From contig NZ_CP030827.1 in NCBI RefSeq assembly GCF_003597675.1, positions 434,001-498,000 of the forward strand: DNA of 64,000 bases. Reading direction: 5' to 3'. The position numbers were made by a program, and so were the translations under genes. This stretch comes from Neorhizobium sp. NCHU2750. Lineage in GTDB: Bacteria > Pseudomonadota > Alphaproteobacteria > Rhizobiales > Rhizobiaceae. Every line of letters begins with the position of its first letter. The first letter of the stretch is position 1. The notes beneath the pieces are model-generated. The model made no database searches and had not been told where the DNA came from. It was given only the letters and a program-made list of their open reading frames with translations. Positions 35,494 through 45,011 of this stretch are shown here, in pieces.

Positions 35494-37340
35494 CAGGACT
35501 TCTTGTCGGGCGTGGCCGGCTCGGGCGTCGGCTGGGCCGGCGTATCGGTCTCCTTGCGCACCGTATTGGTCGCATTCGGATCGAGCGGCGGCAGTCCGTT
35601 CTCGATCTTGTCCTTCACATGCTCGCGGTTCACGTCGTCGCCTTCGGAAACCAGTGTCCGGTTCCACTGGTAGACGGCTTCGAGCTTGCGCCCGACGCGC
35701 CAATAGGCGTCGCCCAGATGGTCGTTGATCGTCGCGTCGCCGGCGCGCAGCTGCACTGCCTTTTCAAGCTCGCTCACCGCATCGTCGAAACGGTTGAGGC
35801 GGAAATAGGCCCAGCCGAGCGAATCGACGATATAGCCGTCGTCGGGGCGTGCATCGACGGCGCGCTGGATCATCTTCAGCCCTTCGTCGAGATTGATGTT
35901 CATGTCGACCAGCGAATAGCCGAGATAGTTCAAGACCTGCGGCTGTTCCGGGTTGAGATCCAGCGCCTTGCGGAAGTTGGGCTCGGCCTTGGCCCAGTCC
36001 TTCAGCCGCTCATAGGCGATGCCGCGCTGGAAGAAGACCGACCAGTCGCCCGGCTTCGGCACAGGACCGATCACCTCGACGGCCTTGTCGTAATTGGCGG
36101 CCATCTCCTGGTAGTCCTTGGCTTCCGAGAGAACGCTGCCATAGGCGACATAGCTGCGGATATCGGACGGATCGGACTGGATCAGGTCCTTCAGGTGCTG
36201 CTTGGCCTCATCGAGCTTGCCGGTATCCGACAGCGTGATGCCGAGCTGAAGTTCGGAAATCCGCCGCATCGGCGAATCCTCCGGCACCTTCTGGTAGAAG
36301 GCGATCGCCTGCTGCGGCTGGTCCTGCTTTTCGGCAATACCGCCGAGAAGTATCAGCGTGTCGGCGCTCCTTTCGTCGAGCGAATGGGAGATCTGCAGGT
36401 AAAGCGCCACCATGTCCTCGGCGCCCTGGCGGTTCAGCGCGCCACCGATGGAAAACAGCACGCCGGCTGCACCTTCCGTGGCATTGGTGATCTGCTGCAC
36501 CGGCTTGTCGCCCTTGTCGATGCTTTCGCGCAGCGCCTTCAGGGGAGCGTAATTGGAAATCATCCCGTCGCCGACGGAGATCGCGTCGAGCGCCTTCTGC
36601 TTGTTGCCGGCGGCAGCTTCAAGCCGCGCCAGCGCCATCACGGCGCGCATGAACGTGTCGGGCGCGGTGGCAACGGCGTCGTTGCTGGTCACGGCCTTGT
36701 TGAGATACTGCCGCGCCGTCGAGACGTCGCCGGCAACCAGCGCCATCGCGCCGCTCTGGTAGTCGGTGAAGACCTTGAACCAGGCCGGGCCCTTCAGCCC
36801 GTTGATCATCGAGATCGCCCGCTTGCCGCGGCCGGCGCCGACATCCGCCCAGGCGGTCAGCAGCACATGCGTCAGCCGGTCGAGATCGTTCGGGCCGTCA
36901 TACGCGAGGATCTTCTTGGCGGCATCGTATTTTCCGCCATGAATGGCATCGAGCCCGCGCACGATCTTGGTGATGCGCTCCACCGAGGCATCCTCCTTCA
37001 GCGCATTGGCTTCTTTCAGGCCGCCATTGAAATCGCCGCTCATCAGGAGCGAGATCATCAGTCTTTCGCGGATTTCCAGGTTGGCGGGTTCGAAGTCCAG
37101 CGCCTTGCGGTAAAGCGCAATCGAGTTGGCATAGTCGTGGTCGACGTCTGCAGTGCGGCCGGCAAGAAAGGCGCCGGCGAAGGAATTCACGCTTTCGGGC
37201 GTAAACGTCACGGCTTTCTGGTCGGCAGGCTTGGCTTCCGGTGTGGCAGCGGCTGCCGTCAAGCTCGACCATGGGCCGAACACCAGGCATGCCGCGAGCG
37301 CGACGCTGGAAAGCAGAAGATGGCGGGATGTCTGCCGCAT
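35493..37340 (-). CDS. Exported tetratricopeptide repeat protein
   Basis: A 615-residue protein with a signal sequence (LLLSSVALAACLVFGPWSSLTAAAA) and about ten TPR-type helical hairpins, clearest in WSVFFQRGIAYERLKDWAKAEPNFRKALDLNPEQPQVLNYLGYSLVDM and DSLGWAYFRLNRFDDAVSELEKAVQL. A LAAC sequence in the signal peptide could be read as a lipobox, but position and context favour ordinary cleavage after Ala. It is likely a periplasmic scaffold. ATG 37340 (AAAGG seven bases upstream) is preferred over 37355. The C-terminus is Pro/Thr-rich. Confidence 0.85.
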   Translation of the reverse strand: MRQTSRHLLLSSVALAACLVFGPWSSLTAAAATPEAKPADQKAVTFTPESVNSFAGAFLAGRTADVDHDYANSIALYRKALDFEPANLEIRERLMISLLMSGDFNGGLKEANALKEDASVERITKIVRGLDAIHGGKYDAAKKILAYDGPNDLDRLTHVLLTAWADVGAGRGKRAISMINGLKGPAWFKVFTDYQSGAMALVAGDVSTARQYLNKAVTSNDAVATAPDTFMRAVMALARLEAAAGNKQKALDAISVGDGMISNYAPLKALRESIDKGDKPVQQITNATEGAAGVLFSIGGALNRQGAEDMVALYLQISHSLDERSADTLILLGGIAEKQDQPQQAIAFYQKVPEDSPMRRISELQLGITLSDTGKLDEAKQHLKDLIQSDPSDIRSYVAYGSVLSEAKDYQEMAANYDKAVEVIGPVPKPGDWSVFFQRGIAYERLKDWAKAEPNFRKALDLNPEQPQVLNYLGYSLVDMNINLDEGLKMIQRAVDARPDDGYIVDSLGWAYFRLNRFDDAVSELEKAVQLRAGDATINDHLGDAYWRVGRKLEAVYQWNRTLVSEGDDVNREHVKDKIENGLPPLDPNATNTVRKETDTPAQPTPEPATPDKKS

Positions 37341-37496
37341 AGACGGGCCTTTCATGAAAGCTGGCGTGTCGGCGACGCGTCGCCGCAGGATTGCGCCGAG
37401 TGATTCACAACAGAATGGCTTTTTTGGAGCATGTCCGCAACAAAATCTCCGGTATCGTCGGGCAACGATACCGGTAACACCTGCGTTAACGCGCCC

Positions 37497-38513
37497 TCAG
37501 TTGACCCGCTGGATGGAGAAGTCGATGACTTCCATCAGCGCATCCTTGATCGGGCCGGCTGGCAGCGGCGCCAGTGCATCGCGGGCAATCTTGCCGTAAT
37601 GCAAGGCGCGCGCGATCGTATCCTTCAGCGCGTCGTATTTGGTGATCAGCCCGAGCGCCTTTTCGAGGTTTTCGTCGCTACTCTCGCCCTGTTCGATCGC
37701 GGTGCGCCAGAAGGCCTGTTCTTCCTGCGTGCCCCGGCGGAAGGCCAGGATGACGGGAAGGGTGATCTTGCCCTCGCGGAAATCGTCGCCGACATTCTTG
37801 CCGAGATCGGCAGCCTTGCCGCCGTAATCCAGCGCATCATCGACCATCTGGAAGGCGTAGCCGAGGTTCATGCCGAAGGAGCGCAGTGCTGAGCGGCTCG
37901 ACTTGTCGGCATTGGCGATGATCGGGCCGACTTCGGCGGCCGCCGCAAACAGCGCTGCCGTCTTGGCGCGGATCACCGAGAGATAGTCGTCCTCGGTCGT
38001 TTCCATGTTCTTGGCGACGGAGAGCTGCAGCACCTCGCCCTCGGCGATCACGGCTGCGGCGGAAGCCAGGACGTCGAGCGCTTCGAGCGAGCCGACATCG
38101 ACCATCATCTTGAAGGCCTGGCCGAGCAGGAAGTCGCCGACCAGAACGCTTGCCTGGTTGCCCCAGATCATCCGCGCCGTCGACTTGCCGCGGCGCAGGT
38201 CGCTCTCGTCGACCACGTCGTCATGCAGCAGCGTTGCCGTATGCATGAATTCGACCGAGGTCGCGAGCTTCACATGGCCTTCGCCCTGATAGCCGAACAT
38301 CGAGGCGGCGGCGAGCGTCAGCATCGGGCGCAGCCTCTTGCCGCCCGAAGAGATCAGGTGATTGGCCACTTCCGGGATCATCTGCACATCTGATCCCGCC
38401 TTCGACAGGATCAGCTGGTTGACCCGGTCCATGTCGGCCTTGGTAAGGTCGACCAGGGGCTTCACGGATGCAGATTTGTTTTTGCCTTCTTCAAGCGGTA
38501 TGACGACGCCCAA
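37497..38513 (-). CDS. ispB: Polyprenyl (octa/decaprenyl) diphosphate synthase
   Basis: A trans-prenyltransferase making the ubiquinone side chain. The 338-residue product has the first Asp-rich motif LLHDDVVDESDLRRG, the second QMVDDALDYGG, and GGKRLRPML for IPP binding. The start is TTG 38513, supported by a perfect AAGGAGG seven bases upstream. Chain length (C40 or C50; rhizobia mostly make Q-10) cannot be read directly. Linked functionally to ubiA at 60.4 kb. Confidence 0.92.
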   Translation of the reverse strand: MGVVIPLEEGKNKSASVKPLVDLTKADMDRVNQLILSKAGSDVQMIPEVANHLISSGGKRLRPMLTLAAASMFGYQGEGHVKLATSVEFMHTATLLHDDVVDESDLRRGKSTARMIWGNQASVLVGDFLLGQAFKMMVDVGSLEALDVLASAAAVIAEGEVLQLSVAKNMETTEDDYLSVIRAKTAALFAAAAEVGPIIANADKSSRSALRSFGMNLGYAFQMVDDALDYGGKAADLGKNVGDDFREGKITLPVILAFRRGTQEEQAFWRTAIEQGESSDENLEKALGLITKYDALKDTIARALHYGKIARDALAPLPAGPIKDALMEVIDFSIQRVN

Positions 38514-38609
38514 GTTCAGGCCTCCTTGGAAAATTTCGCTACGACACTAGAAAAGGTCCATAGGGCGGCAAGACAAAAACATAAAGAGATTTTCGCGAAA
38601 GGGCGACAG

Positions 38610-38831
38610 ATGATCGAGCTTATTCGTACCAATGAGGTCGTAACCCTGTCGCTGGCGCAGAGCCTGATGAAGGATGCAGGCATCCATTGCCTTGTCGCCG
38701 ATCAGGCCATGAGCATCATGGAAGGCTCGCTCGGCCTTCTGCAGCGCCGGTTGCTGGTCGAGGAAGACCGCGCCGACGAGGCCCGTTCTATCCTGCGCGA
38801 CGCCGGCCTGGAGGCAGAATTGCGGCCATGA
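38610..38831 (+). CDS. DUF2007 domain-containing protein
   Basis: A 73-residue small protein, MIELIRTNEVVTLSLAQSLM, with DQAMSIMEGSLGLLQRRLLVEEDRADEARSILRDAG, the DUF2007 pattern (related to signal-transducing PII-like folds). Function unknown. It overlaps the methyltransferase start (ATGA) and so is likely co-translated. It is divergent from the polyprenyl synthase. Confidence 0.85.
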   Translation: MIELIRTNEVVTLSLAQSLMKDAGIHCLVADQAMSIMEGSLGLLQRRLLVEEDRADEARSILRDAGLEAELRP

Positions 38832-39664
38832 GTGACGTTGATTTCAAGGGCGCGGATCAGGCTCGGGATGACTTCACCGTGGATGCCTTCCATCGGGGGC
38901 GTTTTCACGTCGTACAGCCGAGAAATGAAGGGCATCGCTCCGGTATAGACGCCATGCTTCTGGCCTCGCTCGTGGCCGGTGATGGACCGGTCAGCGTCGC
39001 CGATCTGGGGGCTGGCGCAGGCGCTGCCGGTCTTGCCGTCGCAGCCCGCCTGCCGCAGGCCAGGGTGACGCTGGTCGAGAAATTCCCGGTCATGGCCGCC
39101 TATGCGCGCAAAAGCGTCGATCTGACGGAAAATGCCTTCCTTGCGGAACGGGTCAATGTGATCGAGGCGGATGTCACGCTGACCGGCCGTGCAAGGGTTG
39201 CGGCAGGGCTCGAGGACGAAGTTCACGATCACGTCATCATCAACCCGCCCTTCAACAATGCCGGGGATCGCCGCACGCCCGACAACCTGAAGGCTAATGC
39301 CCATGCCATGACCGAGGACCTTTTCGAGGTCTGGCTGAAGACGGCGGGCGCGATCATGAAGCCGGGCGGGCAATTGTCGCTGATCGCAAGGCCGGAATCG
39401 GTTGCCGATATTCTTGCCGCCTGCGGCATGCGTTTCGGCGGTGTCGAGATCACGCCTGTCCATCCGCGTCCCGGCGAGGACGCGACCCGTATTCTGGTGA
39501 CCGCGATCAAGGGATCGAGGGCAAGGCTCGTCTTCCGCGCGCCGCTCGTCGTGCACGGCGAGGACGGCCATTTCTTTTCGCCCGAGGTCGACGATCTCAA
39601 CAACGGCCGTGCGGCTTACCGGCGGCGCATCGTCAGCCGGTCACCACGTCGAACAGCAGTTTGA
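38828..39664 (+). CDS. Class I SAM methyltransferase, tRNA1(Val) (adenine37-N6)-methyltransferase-like
   Basis: A 278-residue methyltransferase with the SAM loop [20 protein letters not shown] and the N6-adenine motif VIINPPFNN, as in TrmN6/Yfi[17 protein letters not shown] is a hallmark of that group. It is the second gene after DUF2007. Its 3' end overlaps the convergent mntH gene by 32 bp. The tRNA target is inferred from the family. Confidence 0.87.
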   Translation: MSDVDFKGADQARDDFTVDAFHRGRFHVVQPRNEGHRSGIDAMLLASLVAGDGPVSVADLGAGAGAAGLAVAARLPQARVTLVEKFPVMAAYARKSVDLTENAFLAERVNVIEADVTLTGRARVAAGLEDEVHDHVIINPPFNNAGDRRTPDNLKANAHAMTEDLFEVWLKTAGAIMKPGGQLSLIARPESVADILAACGMRFGGVEITPVHPRPGEDATRILVTAIKGSRARLVFRAPLVVHGEDGHFFSPEVDDLNNGRAAYRRRIVSRSPRRTAV

Positions 39665-40973
39665 CGTTGAGGGCGGCAATGACGAGCGCGATCAGGTAGG
39701 CGAGGCCGGCAAGCCAGCGCGGGGCAACCAGTGCGCCCATCTTCGCCTTGCTGGTGGTGAACATCACGAGCGGGAAGACGGCGAAGGAAAGCTGCAGGCT
39801 GAGCACCACCTGCGTGAGGATCAGCAGTTCCGAGGTGCCGGCGTCACCATACCAGATCGTCACGAGCCCGGCCGGCACGATGGCGATCGCTCGCGTGACC
39901 ACGCGCCGGATCCACGGTTTCAGCTTGATATGCAGGAACCCTTCCATGACGATCTGGCCGGCAAGTGTTGCCGTGACCGTCGAGTTGAGGCCGCAGCACA
40001 GAAGCGCCACGCCGAAGAAGATCGGCGCCAGTGCAAGGCCCAGCATGGGCGAAAGGAGCGCATTCGCTTCACCGAGTTCCGCCACATCCGTATAGCCGTT
40101 GGCATGGAACGCCGCAGCGGCGAGGATGAGGATGGCGGCGTTGATCATCAGCGCGAAGGTGAGAGCCACGGTGGAATCGATCGTCGCGAATTTCAGCGCC
40201 TCGCGCTTTTCCGGCACGCTTTTGCCGAAATCGCGCGTCTGCACGATGCCCGAATGCAGGTAGAGATTATGCGGCATCACGGTGGCGCCGAGAATGCCCA
40301 GCGCCAGATAGAGCATTTCCGGATTGCGCACGATATCCGTCGTCGGCACGAAGCCGATCGCTACATCCGACCAGACCGGATCGGCAAAGAAGATCTGCAC
40401 GCCGAAGCAGACGGCGATGACCCCGAGCAGCGTGATGACGAAGGCCTCGACCCAGCGGAAGCCGAGCCTTTGCAGGTAGAGGATGAGAAACACGTCGAGC
40501 GCGGTCACGAGCACGCCGATCTCGAGCGAAATGCCGAAGATCAGGTTGAGGCCGATCGCCGTGCCGATCACTTCCGCAATGTCGGTTGCAATGATGGCGA
40601 TCTCCGCCATGGCCCACAGGACCACCGATACGGATCGCGGAAACGCGTCGCGACAGGCCTGTGCCAGGTCGCGGCCCGAGGCGATCGCCAGTCGCGCACA
40701 GAGCGATTGCAGCACGATCGCCATCAGGTTGGAGAGCAGTGCCACGGAAAGCAGCGCATAGCCGAACTTGGAACCGCCGGCGAGCGAGGTCGCCCAGTTG
40801 CCGGGATCCATATATCCCACCGCCACCAGATAGCCCGGTCCGGCAAAAGCCAGGATACGGCGGAGTTTCGAGCCGTGGCCTGAGACCTTTACCGATTTGT
40901 AGACGTCCGAAAGGGAAGCCTCGCGAGCGTCATGACGCCAGCCATTCTCTGTTTCTATGCGGGAGAGATCCAT
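39633..40973 (-). CDS. mntH: Nramp family Mn2+/divalent metal transporter
   Basis: A 446-residue proton-coupled manganese importer with about eleven membrane helices. The metal-site motifs are [18 protein letters not shown] in helix 1 and [15 protein letters not shown] in helix 6. The preferred start ATG 40973 has GAGG seven bases upstream. A TGCAA-N5-TTGCA palindrome lies 48 bp before the start, pointing to control by the manganese regulator Mur. Confidence 0.95.
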   Translation of the reverse strand: MDLSRIETENGWRHDAREASLSDVYKSVKVSGHGSKLRRILAFAGPGYLVAVGYMDPGNWATSLAGGSKFGYALLSVALLSNLMAIVLQSLCARLAIASGRDLAQACRDAFPRSVSVVLWAMAEIAIIATDIAEVIGTAIGLNLIFGISLEIGVLVTALDVFLILYLQRLGFRWVEAFVITLLGVIAVCFGVQIFFADPVWSDVAIGFVPTTDIVRNPEMLYLALGILGATVMPHNLYLHSGIVQTRDFGKSVPEKREALKFATIDSTVALTFALMINAAILILAAAAFHANGYTDVAELGEANALLSPMLGLALAPIFFGVALLCCGLNSTVTATLAGQIVMEGFLHIKLKPWIRRVVTRAIAIVPAGLVTIWYGDAGTSELLILTQVVLSLQLSFAVFPLVMFTTSKAKMGALVAPRWLAGLAYLIALVIAALNVKLLFDVVTG

Positions 40974-41021
40974 GGGTTCCTCAAGTAGCAATGCCGGCAT
41001 CATGCTTGTTTAAAATGAAAA

Positions 41022-41036
41022 TGCAAGTCATTTGCA
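41022..41036. promoter_or_regulatory. Mur-box-like palindrome at the mntH promoter
   Basis: TGCAAGTCATTTGCA is an inverted TGCAA with a 5-bp spacer. On the minus strand it overlaps a -35-like TTGCAA followed after 17 bp by TTTAAA. Fur-family Mur binds such sites in rhizobia to shut off Mn uptake when manganese is sufficient. Confidence 0.65.
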
Positions 41037-41142
41037 ACAAGGTTGAAATCAGGCTCCTGAATGGCGGATGGAACAGGGTGATTGCACTTGTCGTTGCAAT
41101 GCTTACATGCAGTGCTGAATTTCTATTCTGGAAGGATCGTCA

Positions 41143-42009
41143 ATGGCTGGCTTGCTCAATCGTCTTCTCCCCAAGCGTTTTCGCAAAAAGGGTTTGGCGA
41201 TCCCCGTCGTCCGCCTGCATGGGGCGATCATGACCGGCGGCAGCCAGTTCAAGCCGACCCTCAATCTGGCCGGCGTCGCGCCGATGCTGGACAAGGCCTT
41301 TGCCGTGAAGGACGCACCGGCCGTCGCCATCTCGCTCAATTCCCCCGGCGGCTCCCCGGTCCAGTCGCGGCTGATCTTCCAGCGCATCCGTGCGCTGGCC
41401 GAAGAAAAGCAGAAGAAGGTGCTGATCTTCGTCGAAGATGTCGCGGCCTCCGGCGGCTACATGATCGCGCTCGCGGGCGACGAGATCTTTGCCGACCCGA
41501 CTTCGATCGTCGGTTCGATCGGCGTCGTCTCCGGTGGCTTCGGCTTTCCTGAAATGCTGAAGAAGATCGGCGTCGAGCGCCGCGTCTATACCGCCGGCGA
41601 GAACAAGGCGATCCTCGATCCGTTCAAGCCGGAAAGGGAAAGCGATATCGAATATCTGAAGACGCTGCAGCTCGAGATCCACAAGGTCTTCATCGACATG
41701 GTCAAGATGCGGCGCGGCCAGCGTCTGGTCGACGATACGGAAATCTTCTCCGGCCTGTTCTGGACCGGGACGAGGGGCCTCGAACTCGGCCTGATCGATG
41801 GTCTCGGCGACATGCGCGAGGTGATCAAGCGCCGTTTCGGCAAGGATGCGCGCCTCGAACTGATCGGTGGCGCCCGCACGCTGCTCGGCAAACGGGTTCC
41901 CGGTGTCTCGGCAATCGCACCGAATTTCGGCGAAATCGCCGCGGAGGCCGGCGCGGGGCTTGCCGCGAGTGTCGAAGAAAGGGCATTGTGGAGCAGATAC
42001 GGGCTGTAA
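41143..42009 (+). CDS. S49 family serine peptidase (SppA-like)
   Basis: A 288-residue short-form signal-peptide-peptidase homologue. The substrate loop SLNSPGGSPVQS, the nucleophile region VEDVAASGGYMIALAGDEIFADPTSIVGSIGVV and the downstream lysine segment AGENKAILDPFKPE are present. Compared with long SppA it has one domain and no clear membrane anchor, as in other alphaproteobacterial members. Likely role is degradation of membrane-derived peptides. Confidence 0.88.
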   Translation: MAGLLNRLLPKRFRKKGLAIPVVRLHGAIMTGGSQFKPTLNLAGVAPMLDKAFAVKDAPAVAISLNSPGGSPVQSRLIFQRIRALAEEKQKKVLIFVEDVAASGGYMIALAGDEIFADPTSIVGSIGVVSGGFGFPEMLKKIGVERRVYTAGENKAILDPFKPERESDIEYLKTLQLEIHKVFIDMVKMRRGQRLVDDTEIFSGLFWTGTRGLELGLIDGLGDMREVIKRRFGKDARLELIGGARTLLGKRVPGVSAIAPNFGEIAAEAGAGLAASVEERALWSRYGL

Positions 42010-42064
42010 TGTCCGATATGCGGTGCCTTTCGCGCCGCATTCTATATGAGGAATTCAAGGGGAA

Positions 42065-42256
42065 ATGGCCCAGTTTCTGTTTCTGGTCGTCGTGGTTTAC
42101 GGCGGGTGGACGATCTACAAGCGCTTTATCAAGGACGCCGAAAAACTGACGGCCAAGACAAGGCGGCAGGAAAAGGAGCGCGAGACCGGCGCCATCGCCA
42201 CGCTCGAAAAGGACCCGGTGACGGGCGAATATCGGGTGAAAAAGGACGAGGAATAG
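42065..42256 (+). CDS. Small conserved single-pass membrane protein
   Basis: A 63-residue protein with one N-terminal membrane helix (FLFLVVVVYGGWTIY) and a charged cytosolic tail ending TLEKDPVTGEYRVKKDEE. AAGGGG precedes ATG 42065. It follows the S49 peptidase by 55 bp and is probably in the same message. The family resembles conserved rhizobial proteins of unknown role. Confidence 0.7.
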   Translation: MAQFLFLVVVVYGGWTIYKRFIKDAEKLTAKTRRQEKERETGAIATLEKDPVTGEYRVKKDEE

Positions 42257-42318
42257 CGGTTAGGCCGGCAATTTTCTGCTATGATGGGCCGAGACTGGAC
42301 CATCGACTGGAGATTTTC

Positions 42319-42549
42319 ATGCGCGTGACGAAATGGAACGACGCCCTCGCAGTGCAGATACCCGATGACGTGGCCAAGTCGCTCGATCTGAAGGAGGGCG
42401 ATGAGGTCACGGTTCGCGTCGCCGATCAGGCTATTTTGGAAATCGAACGTGAAGACGCGCGCCGACAGGCGCTTGAGCGCATCAGGGCCGCCAAATTCAA
42501 ACTGCCGCCGAATTGGAAATTTAACCGCGACGAGGCCAACGAGCGTTGA
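42319..42549 (+). CDS. AbrB/MazE-type antitoxin
   Basis: A 76-residue SpoVT-AbrB swapped-hairpin protein: MRVTKWNDALAVQIPDDVAKSLDLKEGDEVTVRVADQAILEIE. The C-terminal part (ARRQALERIRAAKFKLPPNWKFNRDEANER) would wrap the toxin. Its stop overlaps the PIN toxin start. A TATGAT box lies in the short leader. It probably represses its own operon. Confidence 0.85.
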   Translation: MRVTKWNDALAVQIPDDVAKSLDLKEGDEVTVRVADQAILEIEREDARRQALERIRAAKFKLPPNWKFNRDEANER

Positions 42550-42953
42550 CCACGGGCGTCGCCGATCTTCTCGATACGAATATTCTTGTCTACGCTCTGG
42601 CCGATGATGCGAAATCGGTTGTGGCACAAGATCTGATGGCAAAGCCGTTCGTCATCAGTGTGCAAGCCTTGAACGAGTTCGCAAATGTCGGTCGCCGCAA
42701 GCTAGACCTGTCTTGGGACCGTGTGGCTGGCCACATAGAGGATATAGCGCTCGCCGCACGCGTGGTTTTGCCCATCGAACGGGAATTCAACTCGGTCGCC
42801 TTGAGGCTTGCGCCGCGTTTCAACCTTGCCTTCTATGATGCTCTCATGGTCGCGGCGGCATTGAGCGCAGGTTGCAGCACATATTATTCCGAGGATCTGC
42901 ACCACGGCCTCGTCATCGACGGCCGCTTGACGGTCATAAATCCATTCCGCTGA
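42546..42953 (+). CDS. PIN-domain toxin (VapC-like)
   Basis: A 135-residue PIN ribonuclease, toxin of the AbrB-type antitoxin upstream. The acidic residues are seen in DLLDTNILVYAL, SVQALNEFANV, NLAFYDALMVAAAL and YYSEDLHHG. The start appears to be TTG 42546, overlapping the antitoxin stop (TTGA), which would keep toxin synthesis coupled and low. No ATG would leave the first catalytic Asp in place. Confidence 0.85.
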   Translation: MTTGVADLLDTNILVYALADDAKSVVAQDLMAKPFVISVQALNEFANVGRRKLDLSWDRVAGHIEDIALAARVVLPIEREFNSVALRLAPRFNLAFYDALMVAAALSAGCSTYYSEDLHHGLVIDGRLTVINPFR

Positions 42954-43037
42954 GCCGGTCCGGCTATAAATCCTTGACCCTTGTCCCCCCGCGTGGCACT
43001 CGTCCGCATCCTCAACCAAACGATGCCGATTATTCCC

Positions 43038-44024
43038 ATGACCGATCTGCCCGAACATATGGACCCCAAGCGCTCGTTCCAGGCGCTCATCCTGACGCTC
43101 CATAACTATTGGGCGGACAAGGGCTGCGCCGTGCTGCAGCCCTACGACATGGAAGTCGGTGCCGGCACCTTCCACCCGGCCACCACCCTGCGTGCGCTCG
43201 GGCCCAAGCCCTGGAAGGCCGCCTATGTCCAGCCGTCGCGCCGTCCCTCCGATGGCCGCTACGGCGAAAACCCCAACCGCCTGCAGCACTATTACCAGTA
43301 TCAGGTCATCCTGAAGCCGAACCCGTCCAACCTGCAGGAGCTCTATCTCGGTTCCCTGAAGGCGATCGGTCTCGATCCGCTGCTGCATGACGTGCGCTTC
43401 GTCGAGGACGACTGGGAGAGCCCGACGCTCGGCGCCTGGGGCCTCGGCTGGGAATGCTGGTGTGACGGCATGGAAGTCTCGCAGTTCACCTATTTCCAGC
43501 AGGTCTGCGGCATCGAATGCTCGCCGGTCGCCGGCGAACTCACCTATGGTCTGGAGCGCCTCGCCATGTATGTCCAGGGCGTCGATAATGTCTACGACCT
43601 GAATTTCAACGGTCGCGAAGGCGAAGAGAAGATCTCCTATGGTGACGTCTTCCTGCAGGCCGAGCAGGAATATTCCCGCCACAACTTCGAATTCGCCAAT
43701 ACCGAAATGCTGCATCGCCATTTCATTGATGCCGAGAAGGAATGCCTGGCGCTGCTCGCCGCCGGTGCTCCTGCACTGATGGCTGCACAGCAAGAGGCGG
43801 GGAGCGCCGCAGGCGCGACAGGGATACTACATAAGTGTGTCTTCCCGGCCTATGACCAGTGCATCAAGGCATCGCATGTCTTCAACCTGCTCGATGCCCG
43901 CGGCGTGATCTCGGTTACCGAGCGCCAGAGCTATATCCTGCGCGTCCGCACGCTGGCCAAGGCCTGCGGCGAGGCCTTTCTGCTGACGGATGCCGGTGGG
44001 GCGAATATCGGCAAGGCGGCGTGA
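43038..44024 (+). CDS. glyQ: Glycyl-tRNA synthetase alpha subunit
   Basis: The catalytic subunit of the bacterial alpha2-beta2 glycyl-tRNA synthetase, about 328 residues. Landmarks: [52 protein letters not shown] and [20 protein letters not shown] 43038 gives [17 protein letters not shown], close to relatives; ATG 43023 and TTG 42981 are in-frame alternatives without a clear ribosome site. The beta subunit gene glyS starts 4.2 kb downstream, with other genes between. Confidence 0.95.
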   Translation: MTDLPEHMDPKRSFQALILTLHNYWADKGCAVLQPYDMEVGAGTFHPATTLRALGPKPWKAAYVQPSRRPSDGRYGENPNRLQHYYQYQVILKPNPSNLQELYLGSLKAIGLDPLLHDVRFVEDDWESPTLGAWGLGWECWCDGMEVSQFTYFQQVCGIECSPVAGELTYGLERLAMYVQGVDNVYDLNFNGREGEEKISYGDVFLQAEQEYSRHNFEFANTEMLHRHFIDAEKECLALLAAGAPALMAAQQEAGSAAGATGILHKCVFPAYDQCIKASHVFNLLDARGVISVTERQSYILRVRTLAKACGEAFLLTDAGGANIGKAA

Positions 44025-44069
44025 GCTTACGCTTTGCGCGCCTTTTGGTTGTGCAATAATTCATGATAC

Positions 44070-44120
44070 TTGCAAAGGTTGCAATTGTGCATAATACTCC
44101 CCAAGGGTTGAACCTTGGGG
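44070..44120 (+). promoter_or_regulatory. Promoter with a perfect palindrome at the predicted start of transcription
   Basis: TTGCAA (44070-44075), a 16-bp spacer and TAATAC (44092-44097) form a promoter. Directly after it comes CCCCAAGG-GTTGAA-CCTTGGGG (44099-44120), arms of 8 bp, which includes the expected +1 and the only GGGG ahead of the lipoprotein start at 44127. It could be an operator or an RNA hairpin hiding the ribosome site. Confidence 0.55.
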
Positions 44121-44126
44121 GTTGTT

Positions 44127-44921
44127 ATGTTGCGCATCAAGTTTGCATGCGCGGCCTTGGCCGCGTTGTCTCTCAGTGCATGCCAGTCTGCTCCGGAATG
44201 GAGCATGAAGACCGGTTTTCCCGTAAAACGGCCAATTGTTCAGGCTGTCTGTGAAATTTTCAAAAAATTCAATGACATCCGTGCAAATGACGATTTTCCG
44301 AAAGGGTACTACATCGTGACTGTCACGATGGAGAGCGGTCGCCGGAACAAAGTCGGTGCCGGTGTCGACGCATCCTACAAGACGAGGGATAGTGGCGATC
44401 GATTTTTTCAGCTGGATGCGGGTTCCGGCGGCTTGGCCGGGCTTGGTGGCGATCTGTCCTCAAGCCGGGTGAGCACGACGCCGATTACCTTCAAATTGAC
44501 TGATCTCGACCAGAAAAACGACCACCTAAAGGCGCAATGCGTCAACGGATACGCCAAAGACACTGATGCCACTGCCCGCGGTGCCAATCTTGGGCTGGCG
44601 CAATGGTTCTCTGATGTCATGTATGCGTCACCTGTCGGCTTTCCCGACAATCCGAAAACGGCATTGCGGCTGGAGCGAAGCGGCGGTGGATCGCTGTTTC
44701 CTTCCTGGCGGTTCTCCCGTGGTTTTGTCAGCCCAAATCTCGCGGCGAGTTTTGCCAATTATGACGAGTTGAGAGTCGAGATGAAGAGCGACACCGGCAC
44801 AAGCGATGCCGGTGCGGTCAAAGTGACCAAGGACGGAAGGACCACCAGTGTCCCGGCAATCAGCACCGAAACCTATCGCAATCTCTTGCAGCAACGCATC
44901 GAGATCGTTCCGCTGCAGTAG
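44127..44921 (+). CDS. Putative lipoprotein of unknown function
   Basis: A 264-residue protein with a lipoprotein signal (LRIKFACAALAALSLSACQS, lipobox LSAC). The mature part has no family I recognise; it contains YYIVTVTMESGRRNKVGAGVDASYK, a Gly/Ser-rich stretch (DAGSGGLAGLGGDLSSSR) and a predicted beta-rich core. Codon use looks less GC-biased than the neighbours. It lies between glyQ and lemA and has its own promoter. Confidence 0.7.
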   Translation: MLRIKFACAALAALSLSACQSAPEWSMKTGFPVKRPIVQAVCEIFKKFNDIRANDDFPKGYYIVTVTMESGRRNKVGAGVDASYKTRDSGDRFFQLDAGSGGLAGLGGDLSSSRVSTTPITFKLTDLDQKNDHLKAQCVNGYAKDTDATARGANLGLAQWFSDVMYASPVGFPDNPKTALRLERSGGGSLFPSWRFSRGFVSPNLAASFANYDELRVEMKSDTGTSDAGAVKVTKDGRTTSVPAISTETYRNLLQQRIEIVPLQ

Positions 44922-45011
44922 CCGTCATCCTGGCCGTCTTCGCGGTCGGGTGACAACATAAGCGAACTCACCTAAGGTCCCCTGCAACCTTGATGCTGTG
45001 GGGGACCCGTC

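Noticed and set aside
35466..37403. A 645-codon open frame on the plus strand
   Set aside because: Antisense of the TPR protein gene, which has a signal peptide and clear repeats; the plus-strand translation matches no domain.
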